A stretch of 58,554 nucleotides of DNA from Photobacterium lipolyticum (GCF_003026475.1 NZ_PYMC01000023.1:1-58554), one strand, 5' to 3'; shown: positions 1-10,828, counted from the stretch's first letter. Program-made: numbers and translations. The notes: generated by a model not told the origin, from the letters alone.

Positions 1-2033
1 CGCCCCCCCGGCCCCATGATCGGCTGCTTAAAGACCAGAGACACCGGATCCGCGATGATGCCGACCTCTTTCCGCCAGGCGGCAATGAAGTCATCGATCA
101 CCGTATTGCGCGATTCGGCACTCAGTAAATCTAGCCGGACCGTCGCCACGTGAGGGCCATTTTCGTCAGCATCGGCATTAAAGTTATATTGCTCGGTAAT
201 ATGCTCAACGAGTGTTTGACCGCCTTCTTTTCCGGCGCTCCATTGCTGATTGAGCTTTTCTGCGGCCACCACTATCTGCTGTACGACTTTTTCTGTTTGT
301 GCCAGCGATGAGCCCGGCGGTAAAATCACCCGCGCTTCAGCAATGTCGCCGTCCAGTTCAGGAAAGCCGACAAATTTCAAAGCCCCGCCGGCAAGAAGTG
401 AAAATGAGATAAACAGCATCGCAATCACACTGCCGAGGAACAGGTATCGCCAGCGTACAACGGCCTCCACCGCAGTAACCAGCTGCTTCTGGCGGAATGC
501 TTCAAATTTGTTTAAGAACCAGGCTTTGAAGGCCAAATCCGGTTTTTCCCCTTTGGCCCCGCGGCCTTGCTCGCGCTGCTTCTTCAGGGAATGACTTAAA
601 TGGTGAGGCAAAATCAAAAATGCCTCGACCAGACTTAAGGTCAGTACCAGAATTAACACCTGAGGCACCACCTTCAGTACCGCCCCCATCTCGCCTTGGA
701 GAAACAGTAAGCTACCAAAAATACAGACTGTCGTAAGATAGGATGACAGCACCCCGGGGAAGACTTTTTTCACCCCGTTGGTCACCGCCTCGGTAACCGG
801 CTGACCGCGTTCGAGATGGGCGGCAATGGATTCGGCGATCACAATCGCATCATCCATCATGATACCAATCGCCATTAACAGGGCGACCAATGACATGATA
901 TTGATGGATAACCCTAATCCTGTCATGAGAAACAGACTGCCGAGAAAGGCGACAGGCAATCCCGCAGCAACCCAGAATGAATAGCGGAAAGTGAAAAACA
1001 GCCACATGGTGGCAAACACCAATGTCACCCCTTGCCAGCCATTTCTTACCATCATGGTTAAGCGATCCCACAGCAGCGATGACAAGTCATTAGTCATGTT
1101 AAGGGTGACACCTGTGGGGGCGATCTGGTTTTCATCTTCGACAAATTGCGCGACCCGCTCTTTAATACGCAGGGCGTCGTCCGCTTTGTTCTTGCTCACC
1201 TTCAATATCGCGGAAGGCTGACCATCAAACAGGATCTTTTGTTCATCAAGCTCAAAACGATCGGTAAGCGTCGCGATATCGCCAAGTCGCAACATGCCCC
1301 CTTCACTGTCTGCGCCGATAACGGTTTGTGCCAGGGCCGTTGGCGTGATCTTTTGTTCATCAAAGCGGAGCAATAAAGTCTTGTCTCCGAGCTCTATATT
1401 TCCGCTCGGTAATTTAATATTCTGCCGCGCCAAACGGTCAGCAACATCGCCGACACTCAACCCCAACTGGCGTAACGAAGCTTCTTTGAGCTCAATCCGG
1501 ATCTGATGATCGGAAAAACCACTCACCGCCACTAAAGAGACCCCATAATCGAGCTTTAGCTTACGTTTGAGCTGTTCGGCATACGCTTTCAGTTGCGGCC
1601 AGCTGGTATCGGCATTAATCGCGACATCGACGACCGGCTCATTCCAGTCCAGCTCCCGCACAATCGGTGATTCAATCTCGTTAGGAAAATCATTAATCGC
1701 ATTGATTTGAGTCTGAACATCCACCAGCATCCGCGACACGATATCGCTGTGGGTCAGCTTTAATATCAAAGAGGCCGAGCCTTCTACGGCTTCACAGCGG
1801 GTTTCCACTATATTGGCCAAGCCATCGACAGCATCTTCCATCCGCATACAGATACTCTCTTCCACCTCTTGTGGTGAAGCGCCAGGATAGACCACCGAGG
1901 CGATAATGTAGGCTGGTGAAAATTCAGGGAAAGTTTCTCGCTTAATTTGCGGCAGGGCAACCAGCCCCAGCAGCAGCAAGGTCAGCATTAACAAGTTAGC
2001 GGCCGTCGGATGACGCGCGAAATAACGGATCAT
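1..2033 (-). CDS. RND efflux pump inner-membrane subunit (partial, C-terminus beyond window)
   Basis: About 677 N-terminal codons of a resistance-nodulation-division pump are present, and the remaining third or so lies off the left edge. The protein opens with the family's MIRYFARHPTAANL type N-terminus and a first membrane helix, followed by a long periplasmic porter domain and a block of membrane helices. Near residue 390 is the segment MAIGIMMDDAIVIAE, which carries the paired aspartates of the TM4 proton relay. A second porter domain starts near residue 560. The start ATG overlaps the stop of the fusion-protein gene by 4 bp (ATGA), so the two are translationally coupled. It should export drugs or other amphiphiles with the adjacent adaptor and a TolC-type channel, which is not in this window. 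Substrate unknown. Confidence 0.93.
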   Translation of the reverse strand, partial: MIRYFARHPTAANLLMLTLLLLGLVALPQIKRETFPEFSPAYIIASVVYPGASPQEVEESICMRMEDAVDGLANIVETRCEAVEGSASLILKLTHSDIVSRMLVDVQTQINAINDFPNEIESPIVRELDWNEPVVDVAINADTSWPQLKAYAEQLKRKLKLDYGVSLVAVSGFSDHQIRIELKEASLRQLGLSVGDVADRLARQNIKLPSGNIELGDKTLLLRFDEQKITPTALAQTVIGADSEGGMLRLGDIATLTDRFELDEQKILFDGQPSAILKVSKNKADDALRIKERVAQFVEDENQIAPTGVTLNMTNDLSSLLWDRLTMMVRNGWQGVTLVFATMWLFFTFRYSFWVAAGLPVAFLGSLFLMTGLGLSINIMSLVALLMAIGIMMDDAIVIAESIAAHLERGQPVTEAVTNGVKKVFPGVLSSYLTTVCIFGSLLFLQGEMGAVLKVVPQVLILVLTLSLVEAFLILPHHLSHSLKKQREQGRGAKGEKPDLAFKAWFLNKFEAFRQKQLVTAVEAVVRWRYLFLGSVIAMLFISFSLLAGGALKFVGFPELDGDIAEARVILPPGSSLAQTEKVVQQIVVAAEKLNQQWSAGKEGGQTLVEHITEQYNFNADADENGPHVATVRLDLLSAESRNTVIDDFIAAWRKEVGIIADPVSLVFKQPIMGPGG

Positions 2034-3397
2034 GGTGTCAGATCCTCTGCCGAGGCAGCCATCTCCGGCGACGACTCTTTCACCGCTTCGCCATTCAGGC
2101 TCACCACCCTGAGCGCCATCCCCGATACGGCAGGCAACAGATCGTTGACGATCAGTTGTTGCTGATCCGCCAGTTCACCGCTGATGGCAACGACACCATC
2201 ACGGCGGAACAACACGTTAACTGGCTGAATTTTTAGCACCTTATTATTAGCCTTGCCGCTATCAACCAGATAGACATATTCACCATGCAGCGCACGCTCG
2301 GGGATGATCCAATGGGCATTCGCCTGACCTTCAATTCTGGCTTCGACGAACATGCCGTTAACTAATGGGGCGGTTTCTGGCGATAACTGGCTGTAATCCT
2401 GATCGACTTCCAGGATCACCCCGGCCGTGGCCTGGTTGGCATTAACGGTATCACTGATACGGGTCACGGTTGCCGGCCATTGCTGGATAAAACTGCCGCT
2501 GGAAAGCTGGATGCTCGCGGTCAGATCAAGCTGATCCGCTCGGGGGCGCCCATCGGCATGGGCGGTATACTGGGTCAGGCTTGAGGCCAGTACCTGCATA
2601 TCATGCAGGGCAACCTGCGCATCGATTTCGATCTTATTAATGCCATAAGCTACCAGCATCGACTGTTGCAGGTTTACCACCTGATCCTGTTCGATATCAA
2701 CGCTGGAAATTCGCACATCAATAGGCAAAGCAATGACCGTTTTTTCCAGCGAACGTTTGGCTTCCGCCTGACGAGATTGATTGATATGTAACTGCGCGAG
2801 TGTCACCTTGCGTTCATTGGGTAACACGATCAGCTGGTTTTCAATATCCTGCACGGCCTTCTGGCTGGCAAGATAGGCTTGTTTTTCCAAATCCAGCGCT
2901 GACTGGGAAGTCAGCCCTTTACGGCGCAGCTCTTCCTTGCGGGCCACTTCTTTTTGGCTGATCGCCAGACGATTACGTTCAATCTTTAGTGTCGCCTTGA
3001 GGTTTTGCTGCTCCTGATCTAACTTGGCCAGTTGCGCCTGACTGGAGCTGATGTCCGCCTCGGCCTGGGCCAGTGTTAATTCGTAATCCAGCGGATCAAT
3101 TTTGATAATTACCGTTCCGGCATCCAGAACCCGGCCTTTTTCTAAATCAGGGTGACGATAGACAACTTTCCCTGTGACTTGTGCAATCGCCTGCCATTTA
3201 ACCTTCGGTTTTACCCGGCCAAAACCACTGACCACAGGAGCCAAAGGTTGCTGCTGCAAGCTAATCACATCAACGGCCCGGGCCCGGTTTGCAGCAGGTT
3301 TCACTCCGGGGGAGGGGCGCATTTTAATGGCTATAACCAGCACCAAAACCCCAAATAAAATGGTGGGAAAAAGCAGTAACTTCCGGTTGATTTTCAC
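2030..3397 (-). CDS. RND efflux periplasmic adaptor (membrane fusion protein)
   Basis: A 455-residue HlyD/AcrA-type adaptor. One membrane-anchoring helix (about residues 7-24) is followed by a lipoyl-like segment, a long Gln/Lys/Glu-rich coiled-coil hairpin (about 105-225), and beta-barrel and membrane-proximal domains. It would bridge the inner-membrane RND pump to an outer-membrane channel. The start is GTG and overlaps the stop of the upstream regulator gene (GTGA). Its own stop overlaps the pump start (ATGA), giving a compact three-gene operon. The tail rich in Glu, Ser and Ala is probably disordered. Confidence 0.92.
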   Translation of the reverse strand: MKINRKLLLFPTILFGVLVLVIAIKMRPSPGVKPAANRARAVDVISLQQQPLAPVVSGFGRVKPKVKWQAIAQVTGKVVYRHPDLEKGRVLDAGTVIIKIDPLDYELTLAQAEADISSSQAQLAKLDQEQQNLKATLKIERNRLAISQKEVARKEELRRKGLTSQSALDLEKQAYLASQKAVQDIENQLIVLPNERKVTLAQLHINQSRQAEAKRSLEKTVIALPIDVRISSVDIEQDQVVNLQQSMLVAYGINKIEIDAQVALHDMQVLASSLTQYTAHADGRPRADQLDLTASIQLSSGSFIQQWPATVTRISDTVNANQATAGVILEVDQDYSQLSPETAPLVNGMFVEARIEGQANAHWIIPERALHGEYVYLVDSGKANNKVLKIQPVNVLFRRDGVVAISGELADQQQLIVNDLLPAVSGMALRVVSLNGEAVKESSPEMAASAEDLTP

Positions 3398-4038
3398 GTG
3401 GCATCATCTCCTTGCTCAGCCAGGAACCCTTGCGTCAGCACCTTGACATTGTGATCAGCCAATTCCATTAAATAGGCTTCATTGATTTCCATCCCCTGAA
3501 TATCCATCATCGCCAGCGGGATCAGAAACGGAAATACCAACATACTGATGAAGGTCATTCTGGCTTTTTCCGGGCAAATATCCCGGTGCAGTCTGCCCTC
3601 ATTTTTAAGCTGCTTAAATATCAGTTCTGATGCGGGGTTAGTGAACTCATTGAATATTTTCTCAAAAGCCTGACGCTGTATATCACCTGGCTCCATCATC
3701 ATAGTCCGTGTCATCAGCTTTGGCAGATCCGGATTGGGTGCCATAATGCGGTAATAAGTTCGCATCAAATCACCAATACTTTGGATATCACCTTTACTCA
3801 ACACTATCTGGATCTGATTGTGTATTGGCTCAAGCGTTTCGCGCAGCATGTTTTCAAACAGGCCGGCCTTATTACCAAAGTAATAACGGATCATCGCCAC
3901 ATTAACATCGGCCCGACTTGCAATCATGCGGGTAGAAACCTTGCTGTAAGGCAGCGCGACAAACAGTTTTTTGGCTTCAGCGATCAAACGGGATCTGGCA
4001 TCAGATTCTCCCACGGGGCGACCTGCTTTCCCGGTCAT
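3394..4038 (-). CDS. TetR/AcrR-family transcriptional regulator
   Basis: About 214 residues. The N-terminal helix-turn-helix domain has the typical run from LIAEAKKLF through the recognition segment NVAMIRYYFGNKAGLF (about residues 22-60), and the C-terminal half is the variable ligand-binding region. A GTG at 4053 would add five residues, but it follows directly on an in-frame stop and lacks a ribosome-binding site. ATG 4038 has a GAGTGAG stretch upstream and is preferred. The gene leads the efflux operon and its stop overlaps the adaptor start. Two near-identical palindromes just upstream are the likely operators, suggesting autorepression and drug-induced release of the whole operon. The inducer cannot be read from sequence. 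Confidence 0.9.
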   Translation of the reverse strand: MTGKAGRPVGESDARSRLIAEAKKLFVALPYSKVSTRMIASRADVNVAMIRYYFGNKAGLFENMLRETLEPIHNQIQIVLSKGDIQSIGDLMRTYYRIMAPNPDLPKLMTRTMMMEPGDIQRQAFEKIFNEFTNPASELIFKQLKNEGRLHRDICPEKARMTFISMLVFPFLIPLAMMDIQGMEINEAYLMELADHNVKVLTQGFLAEQGDDAT

Positions 4039-4058
4039 AATGGTTTTACTCACTCAAT

Positions 4059-4076
4059 ATTAATCATTTGATTAAT
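4059..4076. promoter_or_regulatory. Candidate TetR operator, proximal palindrome
   Basis: Perfect inverted repeat ATTAATCA-TT-TGATTAAT, placed immediately upstream of the TetR gene start. TetR-family proteins commonly bind palindromes of this size next to their own gene. A related palindrome lies 67 bp away, centre to centre. Binding by the local TetR protein is inference. Confidence 0.6.
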
Positions 4077-4127
4077 AATCTACTCTACAAGCGACGATTC
4101 CGCTTACTGGATTTATTCACTCCAATC

Positions 4128-4141
4128 TAATCAAATGATTA
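4128..4141. promoter_or_regulatory. Candidate TetR operator, distal palindrome
   Basis: TAATCA-AA-TGATTA, the same arm sequence as the proximal palindrome with a different 2-bp centre. The right arm extends to TGATTAAT at 4136-4143. Two copies of one palindrome in a single promoter region argue for a paired operator of the efflux operon. Confidence 0.55.
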
Positions 4142-4354
4142 ATTACCAACTGTGATACTCGTCATCATCTCTGCACTTAGGCTCATTCCTGTTACAACAA
4201 TGCACACACCGGAATATGCCGAGGTAATATCAGAAGCAACCGATATCCACCACGGTGATAGTCATTGCCATTATCCACTGGGTCTAGCTCTTCACTCAAA
4301 CACTTAAAAATCATACAGATAGCAATTAGTGCAAAATAAATATTCAATTAGTGG

Positions 4355-4384
4355 TTGACGTTTAACCTGTCTATTTGGTATTCA
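4355..4384 (+). promoter_or_regulatory. Possible leu operon promoter
   Basis: TTGACG at 4355-4360 resembles a sigma-70 -35 box. A weak TATTCA follows after 18 bp, so transcription would start about 25-30 bp before the leader peptide start at 4420. The -10 match is poor. Between the distal TetR palindrome and this point (about 4145-4350) I see no gene. Confidence 0.35.
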
Positions 4385-4419
4385 TTTGTTAATCAACTTT
4401 GTGGAAGTCATTTAAAAAA

Positions 4420-4482
4420 TGAAAAATCGTTTCTCTTTACTCCTGAGCCTCCTCCTTATCGTGAATAGTTCGCGCGGGTAGC
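4420..4482 (+). CDS. leuL: leu operon leader peptide
   Basis: A 20-codon reading frame from ATG AAA AAT CGT to TAG. Its middle reads Leu-Leu-Leu-Ser-Leu-Leu-Leu, six leucines in seven codons (TTA CTC CTG AGC CTC CTC CTT). This is the pattern of a branched-chain attenuator leader, where ribosome stalling at leucine codons reports leucyl-tRNA shortage. It lies directly upstream of a terminator hairpin and leuA. It is too short for ordinary gene callers. The start has a purine-poor upstream region (GGAAGT at 4403-4408). Confidence 0.88.
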
Positions 4483-4543
4483 TTATAGGTGAGAAACACC
4501 ACATAAGAATTAAAAAAACCCGCGCAGTCTGCGCGGGTTTTTT
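4473..4543 (+). promoter_or_regulatory. leu attenuator (antiterminator plus terminator)
   Basis: The terminator is a stem CCCGCGCA (4519-4526) with TGCGCGGG (4530-4537), a 3-nt loop and six T at 4538-4543. The leader's own end contains GCGCGGG (4473-4479), exactly complementary to CCCGCGC (4519-4525), so it can take the terminator's 5' arm and act as antiterminator. A ribosome stalled at the leucine codons would leave 4473-4479 free and favour readthrough. A ribosome reaching the TAG at 4480 would cover it and favour termination. Confidence 0.88.
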
Positions 4544-4615
4544 CATATTACAGAGCCAGCGCAAGCGGATGCAGACTAAGCCTTACACAGGCAGGCCAAT
4601 TAAAAGGAAGTAGCT

Positions 4616-6160
4616 ATGAAAGATCAGGTTATTATTTTCGATACCACTTTGCGCGACGGCGAACAGGCTCTATCCGCCAGCCTAACGGTTAAAGAAAAAC
4701 TTCAAATCGCCTATGCACTGGAGCGTCTCGGGGTTGATGTGATCGAAGCCGGCTTCCCGATCTCTTCTCCCGGTGATTTCGAATCGGTTCAGACTATTGC
4801 TAAGCACATCAAAAGCAGCCGGGTCTGCGCCCTGTCGCGGGCTGTTGCAAAAGACATTGATGTCGCCGCTGAGTCACTAAAAGTAGCCGAAGCATTCCGC
4901 ATCCATACTTTCATTTCTACTTCTACTATTCACGTTAAGGACAAATTGCGCCGCAGCTATGATGATGTCATCGAAATGGGTGTTGCTGCTGTCAAGCGCG
5001 CCCGTAATTATACCGATGATGTTGAATTTTCTTGTGAAGACGCTGGCCGTACCCCGATTGACAATCTGTGCCGGATGGTCGAAGCCGCCATCAATGCCGG
5101 TGCCAACACCATCAATATCCCGGATACCGTCGGCTATACCCTGCCCAACGAGTTTGGCGGGATCATCGCACAGCTGTTTGATCGCGTGCCGAATATCGAC
5201 AAGGCCATTATTTCCGTTCACTGCCATGATGATCTGGGCATGTCGGTTGCCAACTCGATGGCGGCGGTTCAGGCAGGTGCCCGCCAGGTAGAAGGGACGA
5301 TTAATGGTCTGGGCGAGCGTGCCGGTAACTGTTCGCTGGAAGAAATTGCAATGATCATCAAGACCCGCGCAGACTTCCTGGGAGTTCACACCAACATCAA
5401 GCATGACGAAATTCACCGCACCAGCAAACTGGTCAGCCAGCTTTGTAATATGCCAATCCAGGCGAATAAGGCGATTGTCGGTGCCAATGCATTCAGTCAC
5501 TCCTCGGGGATCCACCAAGATGGCATGATAAAGAACAAAAATACTTACGAGATCATGACCCCTGAATCGATCGGCCTGAAAAACCAGGCACTGAACCTAA
5601 CCAGCCGTTCTGGTCGCGCTGCAGTTAAAAACCATATGGATGCGCTGGGTTACACCGAGAAAGATTACAATCTTGACACGTTATACACCGACTTCCTGAA
5701 GCTGACCGATCGCAAAGGACAGGTGTTTGACTACGATCTGGAAGCGCTGATGTACTTTGCCAACCTGCGTGATGAAGATGACTTTTTCAAGCTGAATTAT
5801 CTGAGTGTGCAGTCTGGCAGCATCATGGCGACGACCAGCATCAAATTACAATGTGGCGATGAAGAGAAATGTGAGGCGGCGGTTGGTAACGGGCCGGTAG
5901 ACGCACTATACCAGTGTATCTACCGCTTAACCGGCTATGAGATCGTGCTGGACAAGTTCGATTTGACCGCCAAAGGCGAAGGCGAAAATGGTCTGGGCCA
6001 GGCGGACATCATTGCGAACTACAAAGGCCGTAAATATCACGGTACCGGTCTGGCGACCGATATCGTTGAAGCCTCGGGGCAGGCTCTGCTTCACGTAATC
6101 AATAGCATCTACCGCGCAGATCAGATAGCTGAAATCAAAGAACGCATTGCGACGGTTTAA
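4616..6160 (+). CDS. leuA: 2-isopropylmalate synthase
   Basis: 514 residues, full length for the family. It condenses acetyl-CoA with 2-oxoisovalerate, the first committed step of leucine synthesis. The TIM-barrel domain opens with [10 protein letters not shown] (residues 8-17), the divalent-metal and substrate site, and HCHDD (about 202-206) supplies the metal-binding histidines. The C-terminal part, from about residue 390, is the LeuA allosteric domain expected to bind leucine for feedback inhibition. A good AAGGAAG ribosome-binding site precedes ATG 4616. It is the first structural gene of leuABCD, directly behind the attenuator. Confidence 0.98.
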   Translation: MKDQVIIFDTTLRDGEQALSASLTVKEKLQIAYALERLGVDVIEAGFPISSPGDFESVQTIAKHIKSSRVCALSRAVAKDIDVAAESLKVAEAFRIHTFISTSTIHVKDKLRRSYDDVIEMGVAAVKRARNYTDDVEFSCEDAGRTPIDNLCRMVEAAINAGANTINIPDTVGYTLPNEFGGIIAQLFDRVPNIDKAIISVHCHDDLGMSVANSMAAVQAGARQVEGTINGLGERAGNCSLEEIAMIIKTRADFLGVHTNIKHDEIHRTSKLVSQLCNMPIQANKAIVGANAFSHSSGIHQDGMIKNKNTYEIMTPESIGLKNQALNLTSRSGRAAVKNHMDALGYTEKDYNLDTLYTDFLKLTDRKGQVFDYDLEALMYFANLRDEDDFFKLNYLSVQSGSIMATTSIKLQCGDEEKCEAAVGNGPVDALYQCIYRLTGYEIVLDKFDLTAKGEGENGLGQADIIANYKGRKYHGTGLATDIVEASGQALLHVINSIYRADQIAEIKERIATV

Positions 6161-6278
6161 CCAAACAACCTTATTCAAAGTTAGGTTGATTCAACGCTAT
6201 TTGGTGCAAGAACACAGAGAAAGCGCGGAGTTTATAAGTATAAATGAGCACTTTCGATACCGTGCTTGTACGAAATAG

Positions 6279-7418
<1,140 letters not shown>

Positions 7419-7513
7419 ATTCATCGCTAACAACCCGATATCAATTATACCTGTCGTTAAACACACATATAAAAAGTGAAACGACAGGCATTAATGACAA
7501 GGAACATCGAACA

Positions 7514-8944
7514 ATGTCAGCAAAAACCGGAACATCAAAAACACTGTATGAAAAAGTCTACGATGCCCACGTCGCGGTAGCAGCGGAAGGTGAAACCCCA
7601 ATACTGTACATTGACCGTCACTTAGTGCACGAAGTTACCTCACCGCAAGCCTTCGATGGCTTGCGTGAAAAAGGGCGTAAAGTTCGCCAAATCGGCAAGA
7701 CTTTCGCAACGATGGATCACAACGTTTCAACCCAGACCAAAGACATTAATGCATCGGGTGAAATGGCGCGTATCCAGATGGAAACATTAGCAAAAAACTG
7801 TCAAGAGTTTGGCGTCACCCTATATGACCTGAACCATAAATATCAAGGCATTGTGCACGTCATGGGTCCAGAGCTAGGCATTACCCTCCCGGGTATGACC
7901 ATTGTTTGTGGTGACTCGCACACCGCCACTCACGGGGCATTTGGCTCCCTGGCATTTGGTATCGGTACGTCAGAAGTCGAGCACGTACTGGCAACGCAAA
8001 CCCTGAAGCAGGCCCGTGCTAAAACGATGAAAATCGAAGTCAGGGGCAAGGTTGCTGAAGGCATTACGGCCAAAGATATCGTGCTGGCGATTATCGGAAA
8101 AACCACCGCTGCTGGCGGTACCGGGTATGTGGTGGAGTTCTGTGGTGAAGCCATTACCGATCTGACCATGGAAGGCCGTATGACCGTCTGTAACATGGCC
8201 ATTGAACTGGGTGCAAAAGCCGGTCTTATTGCCCCGGACCAGACTACCTTTGACTACATTAAAGATCGTAAGTTTGCCCCTGTCGATGCGAACTATGAAG
8301 CGGCGGTCGAATACTGGAAGACCCTGAAAACCGATGATGACGCTGAATTTGATGCTGTTGTGACATTAGATGCAAAAGAGATCAAACCTCAAGTCACTTG
8401 GGGAACCAACCCTGGTCAAGTTATTGCTATTGATGAATTAATACCTGGCCCTGACAACTTCACCGAGCAAGTAGATAAAACCTCGGCAGAAAAAGCACTG
8501 GCCTACATGGGGCTAGAAGCAGGCAAGAAATTATCTGATTTCAATATCGATAAGGTCTTTATTGGCTCTTGCACCAACTCTCGTATCGAAGACATGCGTG
8601 CAGCGGCGGCGATTGCCAAAGGGCGTAAAGTCGCAGCCAATGTTCAGGCTCTGGTGGTTCCGGGATCTGAGCAAGTAAAAGCCCAAGCTGAGAAAGAAGG
8701 GCTGGATAAGATCTTCATTGAAGCAGGGTTTGAATGGCGCCTGCCGGGGTGTTCAATGTGTCTGGCGATGAACAATGACCGCTTAGGGCCAAAAGAGCGC
8801 TGCGCGTCAACGAGTAACCGTAACTTCGAAGGTCGCCAAGGTCGTGATGGTCGAACGCACCTGGTGAGTCCGGCAATGGCAGCGGCAGCAGCATGTGCCG
8901 GTCACTTTGTTGATATCCGCGACTTAGATAACGCAACGGCTTAA
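7514..8944 (+). CDS. leuC: 3-isopropylmalate dehydratase large subunit
   Basis: 476 residues, an aconitase-family iron-sulfur enzyme that with LeuD isomerises 2- to 3-isopropylmalate. The three cluster-ligand cysteines are visible in GSCTNSR (Cys about 353) and CSMC (about 413 and 416). The [12 protein letters not shown] segment near residue 134 is also typical. It is followed after 17 bp by leuD, consistent with matched synthesis of the two subunits. Confidence 0.98.
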   Translation: MSAKTGTSKTLYEKVYDAHVAVAAEGETPILYIDRHLVHEVTSPQAFDGLREKGRKVRQIGKTFATMDHNVSTQTKDINASGEMARIQMETLAKNCQEFGVTLYDLNHKYQGIVHVMGPELGITLPGMTIVCGDSHTATHGAFGSLAFGIGTSEVEHVLATQTLKQARAKTMKIEVRGKVAEGITAKDIVLAIIGKTTAAGGTGYVVEFCGEAITDLTMEGRMTVCNMAIELGAKAGLIAPDQTTFDYIKDRKFAPVDANYEAAVEYWKTLKTDDDAEFDAVVTLDAKEIKPQVTWGTNPGQVIAIDELIPGPDNFTEQVDKTSAEKALAYMGLEAGKKLSDFNIDKVFIGSCTNSRIEDMRAAAAIAKGRKVAANVQALVVPGSEQVKAQAEKEGLDKIFIEAGFEWRLPGCSMCLAMNNDRLGPKERCASTSNRNFEGRQGRDGRTHLVSPAMAAAAACAGHFVDIRDLDNATA

Positions 8945-8961
8945 TCAGGAAGGAACGAACA

Positions 8962-9564
8962 ATGATAGGTTTTAAACAACACACAGGATTAGTGGTTCCA
9001 CTTGATACCGCGAATATTGATACCGATGCGATCATTCCAAAGCAGTTTTTGCAAAAAGTAACACGCACAGGGTTTGGTAAGCACCTGTTCCATGACTGGC
9101 GCTTTTTAGATGATGCCGGCAAGCAACCGAATCCTGAGTTTGTCATGAACTTCCCGCGTTATCAGGGTGCCAGCATCCTGCTGGCTCGGGAAAACTTCGG
9201 TTGTGGTTCATCCCGTGAACACGCCCCCTGGGCACTGGCTGATTACGGCATTCAAGTGATGATTGCACCCAGCTTTGCCGATATTTTCTATGGCAACGCG
9301 ATCAACAACCAGATGGTACCGGTTCGCCTGACCGAGCAGGAAGTTGATGAAATCTTCCACTATGTCGAAGCCCATGAAGGGGCTAAGGTCACCGTCGATC
9401 TGGAAGCAATGTCAGTGACCGCTAACGGAAAATCGTATTCATTTGAAATTGATGAATTCCGCCGTCACTGCTTGCTAAACGGTCTGGATAACATTGGCCT
9501 GACCCTGCAGCATGAAGACGAAATCACGAAATACGAAAATAACATTCCGTCATTTCTAGCTTAA
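8962..9564 (+). CDS. leuD: 3-isopropylmalate dehydratase small subunit
   Basis: 200 residues, the swivelling small subunit of isopropylmalate isomerase. [13 protein letters not shown] near residue 19 and [15 protein letters not shown] near residue 77 are the conserved substrate-binding stretches. An AGGAAGG ribosome-binding site lies just before ATG 8962, between the leuC stop and the start. It is the last gene of the operon, followed by an intrinsic terminator. Confidence 0.98.
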   Translation: MIGFKQHTGLVVPLDTANIDTDAIIPKQFLQKVTRTGFGKHLFHDWRFLDDAGKQPNPEFVMNFPRYQGASILLARENFGCGSSREHAPWALADYGIQVMIAPSFADIFYGNAINNQMVPVRLTEQEVDEIFHYVEAHEGAKVTVDLEAMSVTANGKSYSFEIDEFRRHCLLNGLDNIGLTLQHEDEITKYENNIPSFLA

Positions 9565-9582
9565 AGTAAGCAATCACTAACG

Positions 9583-9608
9583 AAAGGCGCTCTGTCAGAG
9601 TGCCTTTT
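9583..9608 (+). terminator. Intrinsic terminator of leuABCD
   Basis: An 11-bp stem AAAGGCGCTCT / AGAGTGCCTTT with one G-U pair and a 3-nt loop, followed by TTTCTTT. It is placed 19 bp after the leuD stop. Confidence 0.85.
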
Positions 9609-9662
9609 CTTTATACCCAAACCGTTTAATGCTAGCTTTTAGTAAAAAATAAGGGGACAACG

Positions 9663-10445
9663 ATGCGCACCTTACTTTCGCTATGCCTGTTAATGGTTTC
9701 GAATATCCTTTGGGCTGCCCCAAAAGCCGATCTGTGGCCCTACTGGCAACAAAGCAATGAAACCAATCGCGTCACTGTTTCCCATGTCCTCTGGCAGCAA
9801 CTGCTGGACAAGTACCTAATTCAGCAACCTCAGCAGACGTTGTTTCGCTACCGCGCAGTTTCCGATAAGGATAAGTGGGAGCTTGACCGCTATATCCGCT
9901 CCCTCACTGCCAGCGATCCCCGTCAGTACCGTAAAAACGAGCAATTTGCTTACTGGGTTAACCTCTACAATGCGCTCACCGTCCGACTGATCCTTGATAA
10001 TTACCCGCTGAAATCGATCACTAAACTGGGTGGGTTCTTCACTTTCGGACCTTGGGATGAAGAGCTGATCACCATCAATGGCAAACAATTGTCACTCAAT
10101 GACATAGAGCACCGTATTCTGCGCCCGATCTGGCAAGATGCCCGTATCCATTATGTCGTCAATTGTGCCAGCCTGGGGTGCCCGGATCTTCAGCCACAGG
10201 CCTTTACTGCCAGCAATAGTGAAGACTTACTTGACCAAGCCGCCGACCGCTTTGTGAACAGCACCAAGGGCGTCAAGCTGACTGGCGACAAAGTCCGCCT
10301 TTCCTCTATCTATGACTGGTATGGCGAGGATTTTGGCAGTACGGCCGCACTGCAAAGCCACTTAAATCAATACAGGAAAGGGGCTCCAGTCCAACTTAAC
10401 CACATCAGCTATGATTACGACTGGACGCTGAATGAAACAGAATAA
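9663..10445 (+). CDS. Secreted DUF547 domain protein
   Basis: 260 residues with a signal peptide (MRTLLSLCLLMVSNILWA, then APKAD), so probably periplasmic. The body matches the DUF547 family: YWVNLYNALTVRLILDNYP near residue 97, a WDEELITINGKQLSLNDIEH segment, and VNCASLGCPDL with two cysteines near residue 165. The family's function is not established. It has its own ribosome-binding site (AAGGGGACA) and stands alone between the leu terminator and the thi riboswitch. Confidence 0.85.
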   Translation: MRTLLSLCLLMVSNILWAAPKADLWPYWQQSNETNRVTVSHVLWQQLLDKYLIQQPQQTLFRYRAVSDKDKWELDRYIRSLTASDPRQYRKNEQFAYWVNLYNALTVRLILDNYPLKSITKLGGFFTFGPWDEELITINGKQLSLNDIEHRILRPIWQDARIHYVVNCASLGCPDLQPQAFTASNSEDLLDQAADRFVNSTKGVKLTGDKVRLSSIYDWYGEDFGSTAALQSHLNQYRKGAPVQLNHISYDYDWTLNETE

Positions 10446-10622
10446 GGCGGTGCGCCGCGATTAAACCAGCACAGGAGTATTACGCTGGCAACGGACTGCC
10501 TAGCGATTGTTCCGATTTCAAAAGAGAACCACTCTTCTATCAATCACTATCCTTAAACTTGACTCCCTGTGGTGTTCTGAATGGTTAGATAATTAATGGA
10601 ATTGGTATTAGAATAGCTACTG

Positions 10623-10724
10623 TTCTCATTGGGGAGCCAATGTTGTTTAGGCAACAAAGGCTGAGATTGCTGACGCAGAACCCATTGAACCTGAACCAGG
10701 TCATACTGGCGTAGGAATTGAGAA
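10623..10724 (+). promoter_or_regulatory. TPP riboswitch (THI element) upstream of thiBPQ
   Basis: The conserved aptamer blocks appear in order: GGGGAGCC, GGCTGAGA, a variable arm, CCCATTGAACCTGA, ACCAGGTCATACTGGCG and TAGGAA. Closing helix P1 pairs TTCTCA (10623-10628) with TGAGAA (10719-10724). It lies about 108 bp before the thiB start. TPP binding is expected to shut off the thiamine importer. No U-rich intrinsic terminator is visible between aptamer and gene, so control is probably at translation initiation. Upstream of it, 10446-10622 shows nothing else I can name. Confidence 0.93.
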
Positions 10725-10770
10725 AATAGCCACTGCTCGTTTCATCAGAGCAAAAGCATAAGACAACACC

Positions 10771-10828
10771 TTCTCAACCTTCGCTCACTTGAAATAATTG
10801 TCCCACAGAATGTTGGGCATCAGGAGCG
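10771..10828 (+). promoter_or_regulatory. Candidate expression platform of the TPP riboswitch
   Basis: TTCTCAA at 10771-10777 is a near copy of the 5' strand of helix P1 and is exactly complementary to TTGAGAA at 10718-10724, so it could replace P1 when TPP is absent. Next to it, CGCTC (10782-10786) is complementary to GAGCG (10824-10828), which overlaps the AGGAG ribosome-binding site of thiB. This would allow a translational on/off switch. The pairing is seen in sequence, and the mechanism is inferred. Confidence 0.45.

Noticed and set aside
4877..5518. 213-codon open frame on the minus strand inside leuA
   Set aside because: Shadow of the leuA codon pattern. The plus-strand product is an unmistakable full-length enzyme.
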